Assembly (NCBI RefSeq): GCF_000952855.1
Contig: NZ_JSVU01000001.1
Location: forward strand, 1 to 64,000
Source: Aequorivita vladivostokensis
GTDB lineage: Bacteria > Bacteroidota > Bacteroidia > Flavobacteriales > Flavobacteriaceae
Direction of reading: 5' to 3'
Length of the DNA stretch: 64,000 bases
The notes under the pieces are model-generated. The model made no database searches and was not told where the DNA came from. It saw only the letters and a list, made by a program, of their open reading frames with translations. The translations under genes were made by a program, and so were the position numbers. Of the stretch, positions 25,415 to 33,657 are shown piece by piece (within the stretch, counting starts at the first letter, position 1; the number at the start of each line of letters is the position of its first letter).

Positions 25415-25900
25415 TTACTGTTTGGAGGCTTCTTCAATACTGAAACCTACATCTGTAATGCCTTCGAGTTTTGTAACGCCCTCCACATCGCCATTATTGC
25501 GCATAGCTTGGGCTATATCAACGGTATAAATGCCGTCCTCAAAAAACTGGACATTTTCCTTATACCAAAGTTTGTTTTCCTTTATGTTGCCTATGCCCTG
25601 GCCCATCCACGAACCATCGGGTTGAGCCATTCTGTATTCCAAAGTGTCCGTGACGGTTTTTCCGTGGGGAAAGGTCATATTTACAATTAAGAAAAGGTTG
25701 TTGTATCTATACTCGTTTGTGTTGCGAATGTTCAAAAATAGATTGTATTTTTTGAGCGAATCGAGTTGGGGAAGCTTAAACTGCACCACTTCATCTGCAC
25801 CCCAATGGCCATCCATAGCCTGTGATTCACTAAATACGGTGTTTGACTCGCAGGAAACGAGCATGACCACCGTCAAAAAAAGTGCCATTAATCTATTCAT
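25415..25900 (-). CDS. gldH: Gliding motility lipoprotein GldH
   Basis: This 161-residue protein has a lipoprotein signal peptide with lipobox LVSC (Cys at residue 17). The mature part has the family-typical segments VVQFKLPQLDSLKKYNLFLN, IRNTNEYRYNNLF and GTGIG-like GQGIGNIKENKLWYKE. GldH is needed for gliding motility and is part of the type IX secretion/gliding gene set. Presence of GldH fits the three T9SS cargo proteins found here. It overlaps ricT by 8 bases. Confidence 0.92.
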   Translation of the reverse strand: MNRLMALFLTVVMLVSCESNTVFSESQAMDGHWGADEVVQFKLPQLDSLKKYNLFLNIRNTNEYRYNNLFLIVNMTFPHGKTVTDTLEYRMAQPDGSWMGQGIGNIKENKLWYKENVQFFEDGIYTVDIAQAMRNNGDVEGVTKLEGITDVGFSIEEASKQ

Positions 25901-27155
25901 TTTTCATCGGCTTCGGATTTCTGGGCTTGTTGCTGGGTTTGTTACCGGTTCTTTTGGGTGCCTTGTTTCGAGGCTTATTTTTTTGGGCGGTTCCGGCAGT
26001 GGCTTCGGCTTTTCCACGATTTTTATTGCGGCTTTTCTTTCGTCGTTTTTTACCTTTTTGCTTTGGTTGGTCAAAACGGGTCAAACTATCCTGGCCCACC
26101 ACATTGCTGAAAGGTTCTTTCTCTGCCTTGGGGCTTTCGATAATAAATTCCTCCAGCGCCAAGGGCTTCTTGCCTTTTTTGTTGAGTTCTATTATTTCAT
26201 TGGCCTTTTCAGCCGTAAGCTCATGCCAATTTGCAAATTCATTTTCATAGGCATACCAGAGCAGTCCCTTAAAAATATCTATCTTTTGGCAAGTGGCATT
26301 TCCTTTTTCGGTTTGAAGTTTGGTTTCGGTATTTGGAAATGATTCCAAGGCTTCCAAATAGGTATCCAGCTCATAATTCAAGCAGCATTTCAACTTTCCG
26401 CATTGCCCGGCAAGTTTTTGTGGATTCAAGGAAAGTTGTTGATAGCGCGCCGCGGAAGTATTCACCGACCTGAAATCCGTCAACCAAGTAGAACAGCAAA
26501 GCTCGCGCCCACAGCTACCAATACCGCCCAAACGTGCGGCTTCCTGGCGGAAACCCACTTGTTTCATTTCAATCCGGGTATTGAAGGTACGGGCAAATTC
26601 CTTTATCAATTCGCGGAAATCGACCCGTTCTTCGGCGGTATAATAAAAAATGACCTTGGAAGCATCGCCCTGAAATTCCACATCGCTTATTTTCATCTGC
26701 AGTCCGTGGCGGATGGCAATTTCCCGCGAACGCTTTTGTACATCGGCCTCTTTATTGCGCACGCCTTGCCAAATGTCTATATCTTTTTGTGAAGCCTTGC
26801 GATAAATTTTCGGCAGGGCTTCCACCTTTACTGGAACTTTCTTCTTTTTCATTTGTACGCGCACCAGTTCACCGGTAAGCGTAATAATGCCAATGTCGTG
26901 GCCCGGCGAAGCTTCGGTGGCAACCACATCGCCAATACTTAATGTAAGGTTCTCTGGATTTTGGAAGAATTCCTTTCTTCCGTTTTTAAAGCGCACTTCC
27001 ACCGCATTGAAGGGTTCCATGTCGGCGGGAAGTTGCATATTTGAAAGCCAGTCAAACACCGTAAGTTTATTGCAGCCATCGGTTCCGCAAGTACCATTGT
27101 TCTTGCATCCCTTTGGCTGTCCGTTGGCGCCCGTGGCACAGCTGGTACAGCCCAT
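25893..27155 (-). CDS. ricT: PSP1/RicT-family protein
   Basis: From ATG 27153-27155 (MGCTSCATG) the protein has 420 residues. It opens with a cysteine-rich segment (CTSC, CKNNGTC, CNKL), then the PSP1 domain (about residues 60-270) with YYTAEERVDFRELIKE and GGIGSCGRELCCSTWL and QCGKLKCCLNYE. In Bacillus the RicT (YaaT) protein works with RicA/RicF, carries Fe-S clusters and affects RNA maturation; its role in Bacteroidota is not established. The C-terminal 70 residues are Lys/Arg/Pro-rich and low-complexity. The upstream ATG at 27209 adds an unrelated leader. It leads the gldH-PBP1A unit. Confidence 0.9.
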   Translation of the reverse strand: MGCTSCATGANGQPKGCKNNGTCGTDGCNKLTVFDWLSNMQLPADMEPFNAVEVRFKNGRKEFFQNPENLTLSIGDVVATEASPGHDIGIITLTGELVRVQMKKKKVPVKVEALPKIYRKASQKDIDIWQGVRNKEADVQKRSREIAIRHGLQMKISDVEFQGDASKVIFYYTAEERVDFRELIKEFARTFNTRIEMKQVGFRQEAARLGGIGSCGRELCCSTWLTDFRSVNTSAARYQQLSLNPQKLAGQCGKLKCCLNYELDTYLEALESFPNTETKLQTEKGNATCQKIDIFKGLLWYAYENEFANWHELTAEKANEIIELNKKGKKPLALEEFIIESPKAEKEPFSNVVGQDSLTRFDQPKQKGKKRRKKSRNKNRGKAEATAGTAQKNKPRNKAPKRTGNKPSNKPRNPKPMKNE

Positions 27156-27242
27156 ATTTTTTATATATAAAGCCCTTTTTCTAAGCGAATAGGGACGAAA
27201 ATTAAACAAATAATTTAATCAGTAAAGATACCAATAAAATTT

Positions 27243-27275
27243 TCGATTTAGGATTTACGATTTTAGATTTTTGAA
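27243..27275. repeat. AT-rich GATTTA/ACGATT repeat
   Basis: GATTTAGGATTTACGATTTT-type sequence upstream of ricT; related AATCGT-rich stretches occur at 46428-46450 and 61724-61749. These are short dispersed repeats common in this lineage. Confidence 0.4.
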
Positions 27276-27284
27276 GTCCTCTCC

Positions 27285-27344
27285 GAACCCCTCTAAATGA
27301 GGGGCCAATAAAAATTGAATATTACCCCCTTGGAGGCAAGGGGG
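27285..27344. repeat. Two CCCCT/AGGGG palindromes
   Basis: CCCCTC-TAAAT-GAGGGG (about 27288-27304) is followed by CCCCCTTG (27325-27332) and CAAGGGGG (27337-27344) around GAGG. Similar in kind to the in-frame elements in hemC and hemD. Confidence 0.7.
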
Positions 27345-27352
27345 GCTAATTA

Positions 27353-28384
27353 CTATTTTTTAAACTTCAACTTCTCCGAACGTCCTTTTTTAAAAATCTT
27401 ATTACTGTTCGGGATGCCCTGGCGCAGGCGTTTCTGCTCTTCGTAGGGCAAGTGGATTATCTCGATACATTCTTCGGAACAACAGTTTTCCATTGCCACG
27501 GCACATTTCTCACATTGAATAAAAAGCAAGTGGCAGGCCTCGTTGGCGCAATTGGTATGCGTGTCGCAGGGTTCACCGCATTGGTGGCAGTTTGAAATTA
27601 CATCATCTGTAATGCGTTCGCCACGGCGATGGTCAAAAACGAAATTTTTTCCGATGAATTTATTTTCCAAACCTAAATTTTCCACTTGGCGCGCGTATTC
27701 AATAATACCGCCTTCCAGCTGGAACACATTCTTAAAACCTTTGTGTTTGTAGTAAGCGCTGGCCTTTTCGCAACGGATGCCGCCCGTGCAGTACATTACC
27801 AATTTCTTGTCTTCTTTGTGGTCTTTTAAATCTGCTTCTATAATATCCAAAGAATCACGAAACGTATCCACATCGGGCGTAACGGCGTTTTTGAAATGGC
27901 CGATTTCGCTTTCATAATGGTTGCGCATATCTACCAAAACCACATCGGGATCTTCAATAAGTTCGTTGAATTTTTGCGCATCCACGTGGATTCCCTTATT
28001 GGTAACGTCGAAGGTTTCGTCATTCAAGCCATCGGCAACAATCTTATCGCGCACTTTTACTTTCAGCTTTAGAAATGACTTCAAATCCTGCTCAATGGCA
28101 ATGTTCAAACGTACGTCTTTCAGAAAATAAATACCGTCCAGGAATTCCTTAAATTCCTTAAAACGTTTCGCCGGAACGGAAAGTTGGGCGTTTATGCCTT
28201 CGTGGGCTACGTAAATTCGGCCCAAAACGTCCTGCTCGTGCCAGGCAACAAAAAGATGGTTACGGAAAAGATGCGGATTGCCAATTTTGGCATATTGATA
28301 AAAAGAAAGGGTTAGCCGTTCCTCGCCGGCCTGTTCCAATAATGCTTCCCTCTCTTTTGCACTTAATTTGTTGTACAGTTGCAT
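27353..28384 (-). CDS. trhO: tRNA uridine(34) hydroxylase, rhodanese family
   Basis: This 343-residue protein has the layout of TrhO (YceA/UPF0176): an N-terminal acylphosphatase-like domain (about 20-110), a rhodanese domain (about 125-240) with the active-site loop MYCTGGIRCEKAS, and a C-terminal cysteine-rich domain (CHQCGEPCDTHTNCAN, then CEKC). TrhO makes 5-hydroxyuridine at position 34 of certain tRNAs in an O2-dependent reaction. It stands alone, with repeats downstream. Confidence 0.92.
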   Translation of the reverse strand: MQLYNKLSAKEREALLEQAGEERLTLSFYQYAKIGNPHLFRNHLFVAWHEQDVLGRIYVAHEGINAQLSVPAKRFKEFKEFLDGIYFLKDVRLNIAIEQDLKSFLKLKVKVRDKIVADGLNDETFDVTNKGIHVDAQKFNELIEDPDVVLVDMRNHYESEIGHFKNAVTPDVDTFRDSLDIIEADLKDHKEDKKLVMYCTGGIRCEKASAYYKHKGFKNVFQLEGGIIEYARQVENLGLENKFIGKNFVFDHRRGERITDDVISNCHQCGEPCDTHTNCANEACHLLFIQCEKCAVAMENCCSEECIEIIHLPYEEQKRLRQGIPNSNKIFKKGRSEKLKFKK

Positions 28385-28477
28385 GCTATACTTTTTTTTA
28401 GGTGAAAAGAATTGATTTTTTAAGTTGCAAAAATACAGGTTTTAAGGAAATAGGGGAGATTAAAATCTTTTTAATAG

Positions 28478-28825
28478 CTAATTAGCGCCAGCCAGCAATC
28501 CTACGATCAGCTCATCCAGCACTTTGAAGGCCTAATAGCTGTCCTGGCATCAGAACCAAGCTACGCCCCAAACGAAACAGAACTGCAAATTACCAGCCTA
28601 CAGGCAAAGGCACAGGACCTAAAGGACAAAAACAACCAAGTGGCCACCGCTTACACCGCCGTAAGCAACGCCCGTCTGGAAAGAAATAGAATCCTCTATC
28701 AAGAAAATACAGGCCTGGTAGATACCGCCCTAGATATAAAAAAATACGTCAAGTCACTATTTGGAGCCTCCAGCCCAGAGTACAATCAAATAAGAGGCAT
28801 AAAATTCAAAAACTATAAAGATTGA
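28478..28825 (+). pseudogene. 3' fragment of a larger flavobacterial hypothetical gene
   Basis: An open frame runs from just after the TAG at 28475-28477 to TGA 28823-28825 without a usable start at its 5' end. The translation begins around SQQSYDQLIQHFEGLIAVL and contains SYAPNETELQITSLQ, a coiled-coil-like middle, and KKYVKSLFGASSPEYNQIRG at the end. The composition and the ending fit a family of Bacteroidota hypothetical proteins that occurs in several copies per genome. Only the C-terminal part is left here. A GTG at 28640 could start a 61-residue remnant but is unlikely to be a real gene. Confidence 0.6.
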
Positions 28826-28894
28826 AAACCTAACACCTCGTGCCACATAAAGCACAACGCGTTCAGCAATAGGTAGTATGCTTAATCAGCAAGG

Positions 28895-29209
28895 TTCCGC
28901 TTTTTAGCTACACGCTACCACTTTTATACATATGGCTTCCGCTTTAACAAGTATAACTATCACTTTAACAAATATGCTCTCCGCTTTTTATATAATGGCG
29001 TTCGCAACAACAAATTTTGCGTTCGCCATTTATATTCTTGCGTCCGCATTAACAAATAACTGCTTGGCTTTAACACTTCTCGCGTTGGCTTTAACAAATA
29101 TTGCACCCGCTTTCATAATAGTACCTTCCGCTCTCAAGAAAGTCTTGGTTCTTTCAGCAAACTTTGCTGCGCTTGTCGTAATAAGCGGTGTTGATTCTTT
29201 TTTGTTAAC
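28895..29209. repeat. 15 tandem copies of a degenerate 21-bp repeat
   Basis: Fifteen consecutive units of exactly 21 bases can be laid out without gaps. The consensus on the plus strand is close to TTCCGCTTTAACAAATATGC. Because 21 is a multiple of 3, both strands show a 7-residue periodicity. The plus strand stays open from ATG 28932 to 29228 (units such as ASALTNI, ALALTNI). The minus strand reads units like AIFVKAN and AIFVKAE but is broken by stops in three units. It may be a decayed repeat gene or a non-coding minisatellite. It lies between the gene fragment and recA. Confidence 0.75.
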
Positions 29210-29232
29210 AAAAATCGTTTCTCCCTAGATTT

Positions 29233-29240
29233 TACTTTTG
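29233..29240 (+). promoter_or_regulatory. Flavobacterial -7 element TACTTTTG before recA
   Basis: It matches TAnnTTTG and lies 62 bases upstream of the recA start, just past the 21-bp repeat array. Confidence 0.45.
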
Positions 29241-29302
29241 CCCCAAGCACAAAGAAATAGTATCTTAGCTACTTAAAAATTCCATCATAAAACATACTGA
29301 AA

Positions 29303-30310
29303 ATGAGCACTGAAAAAGACGCAAAACTAAAAGCACTAAAGCTTACTCTCGATAAACTTGACAAAACCTACGGCAAGGGAACCGTAATGAAAATGGGCGA
29401 TAGCGCCGTGGAGGATGTGGACGTAATCCCAACAGGTTCACTCGGCTTGGATGTGGCCCTGGGCGTAGGCGGTTATCCGCGCGGGAGGGTAATAGAAATC
29501 TACGGTCCCGAATCCTCCGGTAAAACAACCTTGACGCTCCATGCAATGGCAGAGGCCCAGAAAAAAGGAGGGATTGCCGCATTTATTGATGCAGAGCACG
29601 CCTTCGACCGCGGTTATGCCGAAAAGCTCGGCGTAGATATTGAAAACCTGATCATTTCGCAACCCGATAATGGCGAGCAGGCTTTGGAAATCGCAGACAA
29701 TCTAATCCGAAGTGGAGCCATAGACATTGTGGTTATTGACTCCGTAGCCGCCTTGACGCCGAAAAGCGAAATAGAGGGCGAAATGGGCGACAGCAAAATG
29801 GGGCTCCATGCCCGATTGATGAGCCAAGCTTTGCGAAAACTTACGGGCTCCATCAGCAAAACGAAATGTACGGTAATCTTCATTAACCAATTGCGCGAAA
29901 AGATAGGCGTAATGTTCGGCAACCCAGAAACTACAACTGGCGGTAACGCTTTAAAATTTTATGCGTCCGTACGTTTGGACATTCGCCGTTCCACACAGAT
30001 TAAGGATACCGACAGCAACGCTACAGGTAACAAAACCCGCGTAAAAGTGGTAAAAAACAAAGTAGCGCCACCCTTCAAACAAGCAGAGTTTGACATTATG
30101 TATGGCGAAGGAATCTCCAAAGTGGGTGAAATAATTGACCTGGGCGTTGATTTCGAAATCATCAAAAAGGCGGGCTCTTGGTTCAGTTATGACGATACCA
30201 AACTTGGGCAAGGGCGCGATGCCGTTAAAAATCTACTTCTGGACAATCCAGAACTGATGGACGAGCTGGAAAAGAAAATCAAAGATGCCATTGCGGCCAT
30301 AAGCCAATAA
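29303..30310 (+). CDS. recA: Recombinase RecA
   Basis: RecA forms filaments on single-stranded DNA, catalyses strand exchange and triggers LexA cleavage where LexA exists. Seen: Walker [10 protein letters not shown] at about residues 66-74, the segment [14 protein letters not shown], Walker B-type VVIDSVAAL, the L1/L2 region ending [17 protein letters not shown], and [15 protein letters not shown]. The 335 residues and the order are standard. ATG 29303 gives the usual N-terminus. Confidence 0.98.
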   Translation: MSTEKDAKLKALKLTLDKLDKTYGKGTVMKMGDSAVEDVDVIPTGSLGLDVALGVGGYPRGRVIEIYGPESSGKTTLTLHAMAEAQKKGGIAAFIDAEHAFDRGYAEKLGVDIENLIISQPDNGEQALEIADNLIRSGAIDIVVIDSVAALTPKSEIEGEMGDSKMGLHARLMSQALRKLTGSISKTKCTVIFINQLREKIGVMFGNPETTTGGNALKFYASVRLDIRRSTQIKDTDSNATGNKTRVKVVKNKVAPPFKQAEFDIMYGEGISKVGEIIDLGVDFEIIKKAGSWFSYDDTKLGQGRDAVKNLLLDNPELMDELEKKIKDAIAAISQ

Positions 30311-30436
30311 AATTTCAGCAAAGTACGCAACCCTTTTGATACACTGGTATCTACACAATGTAGGAACCTTGATTATTACGGTTGCCCTCTGAAGAAAGAG
30401 GTATTTACAACGGAACGATAACTCACGGTACCGCAT

Positions 30437-30970
30437 TTGACATTAGACGAGCTCATAATACAATGCAAAAAGCAGGATGCAACGGCGCAGGGCGAATTGT
30501 ACAAGCAGTACAACAGAATCCTTTTTGCCATTTGTCTTCGCTATTCGCCTAACTATTCCGAAGCTGAAGACAATTTGCAGGATGCTTTTATCACCATTTT
30601 TAAAAAAATTGAGCAATATAACGCCAAAGGTTCTTTTGAAGGCTGGATGAAACGGGTAACCGTAAACACCGTGCTTCAAAAATACCGAAAGCAGCGAACC
30701 TTTGAAATTGTTGACGAAGGCCAGATCGAAGATGAAGCTGAGGTAGAAATTGAAAGCGAGGAAATTCCCTTGGACTTCCTGCTGAAAATAGTACAGGAAC
30801 TGCCCGATAGGTACCGATTGGTTTTCAGTATGTACGTGATGGACGGCTATCAGCACAAAGAGATAGCGGAAATGTTAGGAATCAGCGATGGCACGTCTAA
30901 ATCAAACCTGGCACGCGCCAGAATGATATTGAAAAATAAAATTGAAGACTATAATGCCAATAAACTATAA
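30437..30970 (+). CDS. ECF RNA polymerase sigma factor paired with a trans-envelope anti-sigma protein
   Basis: This 177-residue sigma-70 family protein has region 2 at about residues 20-90 (YSEAEDNLQDAFITIFKKI, then FEGWMKRVTVNTVLQ) and region 4 at about 115-170 (LPDRYRLVFSMYVMDGYQHK, HTH ISDGTSKSNLARARMIL). A Glu-rich linker joins them. It opens with TTG 30437. The gene after it, 111 bases on, encodes an inner-membrane plus outer-membrane protein with an anti-sigma-like cytosolic end, its probable partner. Confidence 0.92.
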   Translation: MTLDELIIQCKKQDATAQGELYKQYNRILFAICLRYSPNYSEAEDNLQDAFITIFKKIEQYNAKGSFEGWMKRVTVNTVLQKYRKQRTFEIVDEGQIEDEAEVEIESEEIPLDFLLKIVQELPDRYRLVFSMYVMDGYQHKEIAEMLGISDGTSKSNLARARMILKNKIEDYNANKL

Positions 30971-31012
30971 CACTTAAGGTATTATATGAATTGTTTAGAT
31001 TGAAAATGTAAT

Positions 31013-31036
31013 CCCCCGCTCTTGGGTGGGGGTTTT
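31013..31036 (+). terminator. CCCCC/GGGGG hairpin between sigma and anti-sigma genes
   Basis: CCCCC (31013-31017) pairs with GGGGG (31028-31032), followed by TTTT. The T-run is short, so it may only attenuate transcription into the next gene. A degraded CCCGCC/GCGG repeat lies between it and the start codon (about 31052-31074). Confidence 0.5.
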
Positions 31037-31081
31037 ACAAAAAAAGATTCCCGCCAGAGTTTATCTTGAGCGGAACCAATA

Positions 31082-32638
31082 ATGAAAGAAAAGAAAAACA
31101 TAGACAACATTTTTAACGAAGGTTTCAAAAACTTTGAGGCCACTCCTTCGCCACGCGTTTGGGAAAAGATCCAAGCCGAGCTTAAAAAGGAGAAGAAGGA
31201 GCGCAAGGTTATCCCGCTGTGGGTTAAACTTGGGGGTGTTGCCGCGTTGCTCGCGCTTTTGTTGACCGTTGGCAATTCGCTTTTCAATTCTTCGGAAATA
31301 GCAACGCCTGCGATTACGGAGGAAAAGGTGATTAAGACCGAAAAGGAACTACAGCAAAATGCTTCTGAAATAGAAAAAGATGCAAACAAAACACAAGTAG
31401 CTTCTGAGGACAATCCACTTCAAAATGAATCGTTGGAAAGCGAGAAGGTTTCCCATAAAAATGCTTCGGAAACTAAATCCCAAACAAAGGCTTCCAATAA
31501 TATTTTCAAAAGCGCTTCTGAGAGAAACGGGGAAGCCGTAGTCGCTGCAAGCAATTCTGAAAAAAGAAATTCAAACACGGCTCAAGATTCCAAAGAAAAT
31601 CTGGTAGAGAAGCAGATTTCTAAGAATGATTTAAATGAAGGGATAGCCGTTTTAAAAAATAGTTCTGAAAAAACAAACACGGAAAATAAAGAAATAGCTA
31701 CCGAAAAGGGTATCAAAAAAGATGAAGCTATTTTCAACAACAAGAAAGAAGGCGTTGCGGTAAACGAAAATTCCGAAGTGAAAAAAATAGGAGAAAGCGT
31801 TGTAAAAACCGAGGAGGAAATGGCGGAAGCCTCCAAAAACAAAAAATCCATTTTTGACGCTATTGCCGAAAAAGATGAAGAAATAGTTCCCGAAAAGAAA
31901 AAGAAAGAAAAGCCGGAACAGCGCTGGAGTGTTGCCCCAAACGTTGCTCCCGTGTATTATAGCAGTCTTGGAAATGGGTCTTCCATTGACCCAAATTTTG
32001 CGGATAATCCACAGAGTGGAGACGTAAATATGAGCTATGGAGTGCAAGTGAGCTATGCGCTGAGCAACCGTTTAAGTGTTCGTGCCGGCGTTAACAATGT
32101 AGATTTAAGTTACAGTACGAGTGGCATTGAAGTAGGCACTGGCCCCGTTGCTGCGGCCTTACGTTCTGTTGACTATGGAAGTAGAGAAATCGTAGTTACT
32201 GCCGTAGATAAAGGTGCTTTGAGCAATGCAGCCCCATCCAATGGTTTTGGAGATATCATGCCGAAATCCTTACAGGGCGACGCCAGATTGGTACAGAACA
32301 TAAATTATTATGAAGTGCCCGTAGAGTTGAAATACGCAGTAGTAAACAGTAGGTTTGGCGTAAATATTATTGGAGGTCTCAGTACGTTGTTTTTAGGTAA
32401 TGATGAAATTTCTGTGAAGGCAGATAATTTCAATACTGTTCTGGGAGAAGCGAATAATCTTTCAAGCGTGAGTTTTTCAACTAACGTAGGGCTGGGAGTG
32501 GACTATAAACTGTCCAAAAAATTTACGTTTAATATTGAGCCCATGTTTAAATACCAGCTCAACCCTTATACCGATTCATCTGTAAACTTTAAGCCATATT
32601 ATTTAGGTGTTTACAGCGGATTGAGTTTCAAGTTTTAG
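31082..32638 (+). CDS. Dual-membrane-spanning anti-sigma-like protein with C-terminal outer-membrane beta-barrel
   Basis: This 518-residue protein has no N-terminal signal peptide. Residues 1-43 are a charged cytosolic segment (FNEGFKNFEATPSPRVWEKI), 44-65 a transmembrane helix (VKLGGVAALLALLLTV), and 70-280 a long low-complexity Lys/Glu/Asn/Ser linker. Residues 281-518 form an outer-membrane barrel that starts RWSVAPNVAPVYYSS and ends YLGVYSGLSFKF, with the terminal Phe typical of such barrels. It thus reaches from cytoplasm to outer membrane. This matches the dual-membrane-spanning anti-sigma (Dma) class described in Bacteroides thetaiotaomicron, where it pairs with an ECF sigma factor and controls vesiculation. 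The function here is inferred from layout and pairing. Confidence 0.82.
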   Translation: MKEKKNIDNIFNEGFKNFEATPSPRVWEKIQAELKKEKKERKVIPLWVKLGGVAALLALLLTVGNSLFNSSEIATPAITEEKVIKTEKELQQNASEIEKDANKTQVASEDNPLQNESLESEKVSHKNASETKSQTKASNNIFKSASERNGEAVVAASNSEKRNSNTAQDSKENLVEKQISKNDLNEGIAVLKNSSEKTNTENKEIATEKGIKKDEAIFNNKKEGVAVNENSEVKKIGESVVKTEEEMAEASKNKKSIFDAIAEKDEEIVPEKKKKEKPEQRWSVAPNVAPVYYSSLGNGSSIDPNFADNPQSGDVNMSYGVQVSYALSNRLSVRAGVNNVDLSYSTSGIEVGTGPVAAALRSVDYGSREIVVTAVDKGALSNAAPSNGFGDIMPKSLQGDARLVQNINYYEVPVELKYAVVNSRFGVNIIGGLSTLFLGNDEISVKADNFNTVLGEANNLSSVSFSTNVGLGVDYKLSKKFTFNIEPMFKYQLNPYTDSSVNFKPYYLGVYSGLSFKF

Positions 32639-32692
32639 GTTAGTTTTTAGTTGAATGTGTTTGATATACTTCAAACAAAATGATTGCAAAAG

Positions 32693-32715
32693 ACCGTCCT
32701 CCGCCATAGGACGGT
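32693..32715 (+). terminator. Rho-independent terminator
   Basis: ACCGTCCT (32693-32700) and AGGACGGT (32708-32715) enclose a 7-base loop and are followed by at least five more T residues. Confidence 0.85.
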
Positions 32716-32808
32716 TTTTTTATTCTTTCTTAATTTTGGATTAAGAACCTTATGGGACTTAATTGAAAGGGATTTTCCTGACCGCTAGAACAGAATTAAG
32801 AATATACT

Positions 32809-33549
32809 TCAAACCGTCGGCGCCAATAATTCCCCCAAAATAACATCCCGCGTTTTCTGTTTCAACTCCTTTCTATTTTCCAAAGTCAAGTTTTCGGTGG
32901 GGATAAGGTTGTGTACTTTTACGCGCATCTTGCCCGGCCCACCTTTAAAAAAGGAATACGGAAACCGCTTTTTGTTGTCGTGAAAAGTCATCGGCGCAAT
33001 GGGAATTTGGTGCTCAATGGAAAGCCGAAAGGCGCCATCCTTAAATTCATCCAACAAAAGCGAGAGGTCTTCCGGCACGCCGCCTTCGGGAAAAATGCAG
33101 ACGCTTAAACCCTCGTTCAATCTAATTTCCGCTCTGCGAAATGCTTCCACGCGACTTTTAGTATTGCCGCGATCCACCAAAATACAGGTGCGTTTATAGA
33201 TGTATCCAAAAAGAGGAATCTTTGCCAATTCTTTTTTCCCAACAAACACAAACGGATTTTTTGTGGCGTAAAACATCAGCATAATATCGGTCATTGAAGT
33301 GTGGTTCGCCACAAACATATAGCTTTTGCCTTTTTTATAATTTACCTCCCTTTTGATGACGGGATAGCAGCCAATGCCATAAATTATAAAAGCCGACCAA
33401 GTGCGGGCCACTTTAAAGAAAAAGGGATACCAGGAATTTTTCAGAATGCTTATTACCAAGAACGGAAAGAGCAGGATAGTGGCCAGAGCGACTATCAAAT
33501 AAAACCAAATGCGGTAAAGCGCCGCAAAAATTTGTTGAATTAGCTTCAT
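32809..33549 (-). CDS. 1-acyl-sn-glycerol-3-phosphate acyltransferase family (PlsC-like)
   Basis: This 246-residue membrane protein has one or two N-terminal hydrophobic segments (about 10-32) and the acyltransferase motifs: block 1 VANHTSMTDIML (HxxxxD), block 3 IFPEGGVPEDLS, and block 4 IPIAPMTF. It probably adds an acyl chain to lysophosphatidate in phospholipid synthesis at the inner membrane. The exact acceptor is inferred. It is divergent from trpS. Confidence 0.88.
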   Translation of the reverse strand: MKLIQQIFAALYRIWFYLIVALATILLFPFLVISILKNSWYPFFFKVARTWSAFIIYGIGCYPVIKREVNYKKGKSYMFVANHTSMTDIMLMFYATKNPFVFVGKKELAKIPLFGYIYKRTCILVDRGNTKSRVEAFRRAEIRLNEGLSVCIFPEGGVPEDLSLLLDEFKDGAFRLSIEHQIPIAPMTFHDNKKRFPYSFFKGGPGKMRVKVHNLIPTENLTLENRKELKQKTRDVILGELLAPTV

Positions 33550-33634
33550 GGAGCTCCAAAAGTACTAATTTGAACGATGCGAATAAATCAAAAAAAGTAC
33601 CTTTGGTGAAATTTTTTAAGTTTAATTAAAAGGA

Positions 33635-33652
33635 TTCCCGCCTGCGCGGGAA
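33635..33652. repeat. CCCGC/GCGGG palindrome just upstream of trpS
   Basis: TTCCCGC (33635-33641) and GCGGGAA (33646-33652) enclose CTGC; the element ends 5 bases before the trpS ATG. Same family as 7800-7817. Confidence 0.8.
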
Positions 33653-33657
33653 ATGAT

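Noticed and set aside
25644-26342. A 232-codon plus-strand hydrophobic frame opposite gldH and ricT
   Set aside because: The hydrophobic look arises from the reverse complement of the Lys/Arg-rich RicT tail; it runs across two identified genes.
26403-26792. A 129-codon plus-strand frame opposite ricT
   Set aside because: It is antisense to the PSP1 domain with its conserved Cys motifs and shows no family.
28932-29228. A 98-codon plus-strand frame as a real protein gene
   Set aside because: It is open mainly because the 21-bp repeat has no stop in this frame. Its composition (Ala, Leu, Thr heptads) follows from the repeat; no independent sign of translation is seen.
30311-30436. Regulatory RNA or riboswitch before the ECF sigma gene
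   Set aside because: One small CCTCT/AGAGG stem is present but no recognisable riboswitch core; evidence is too weak to list.
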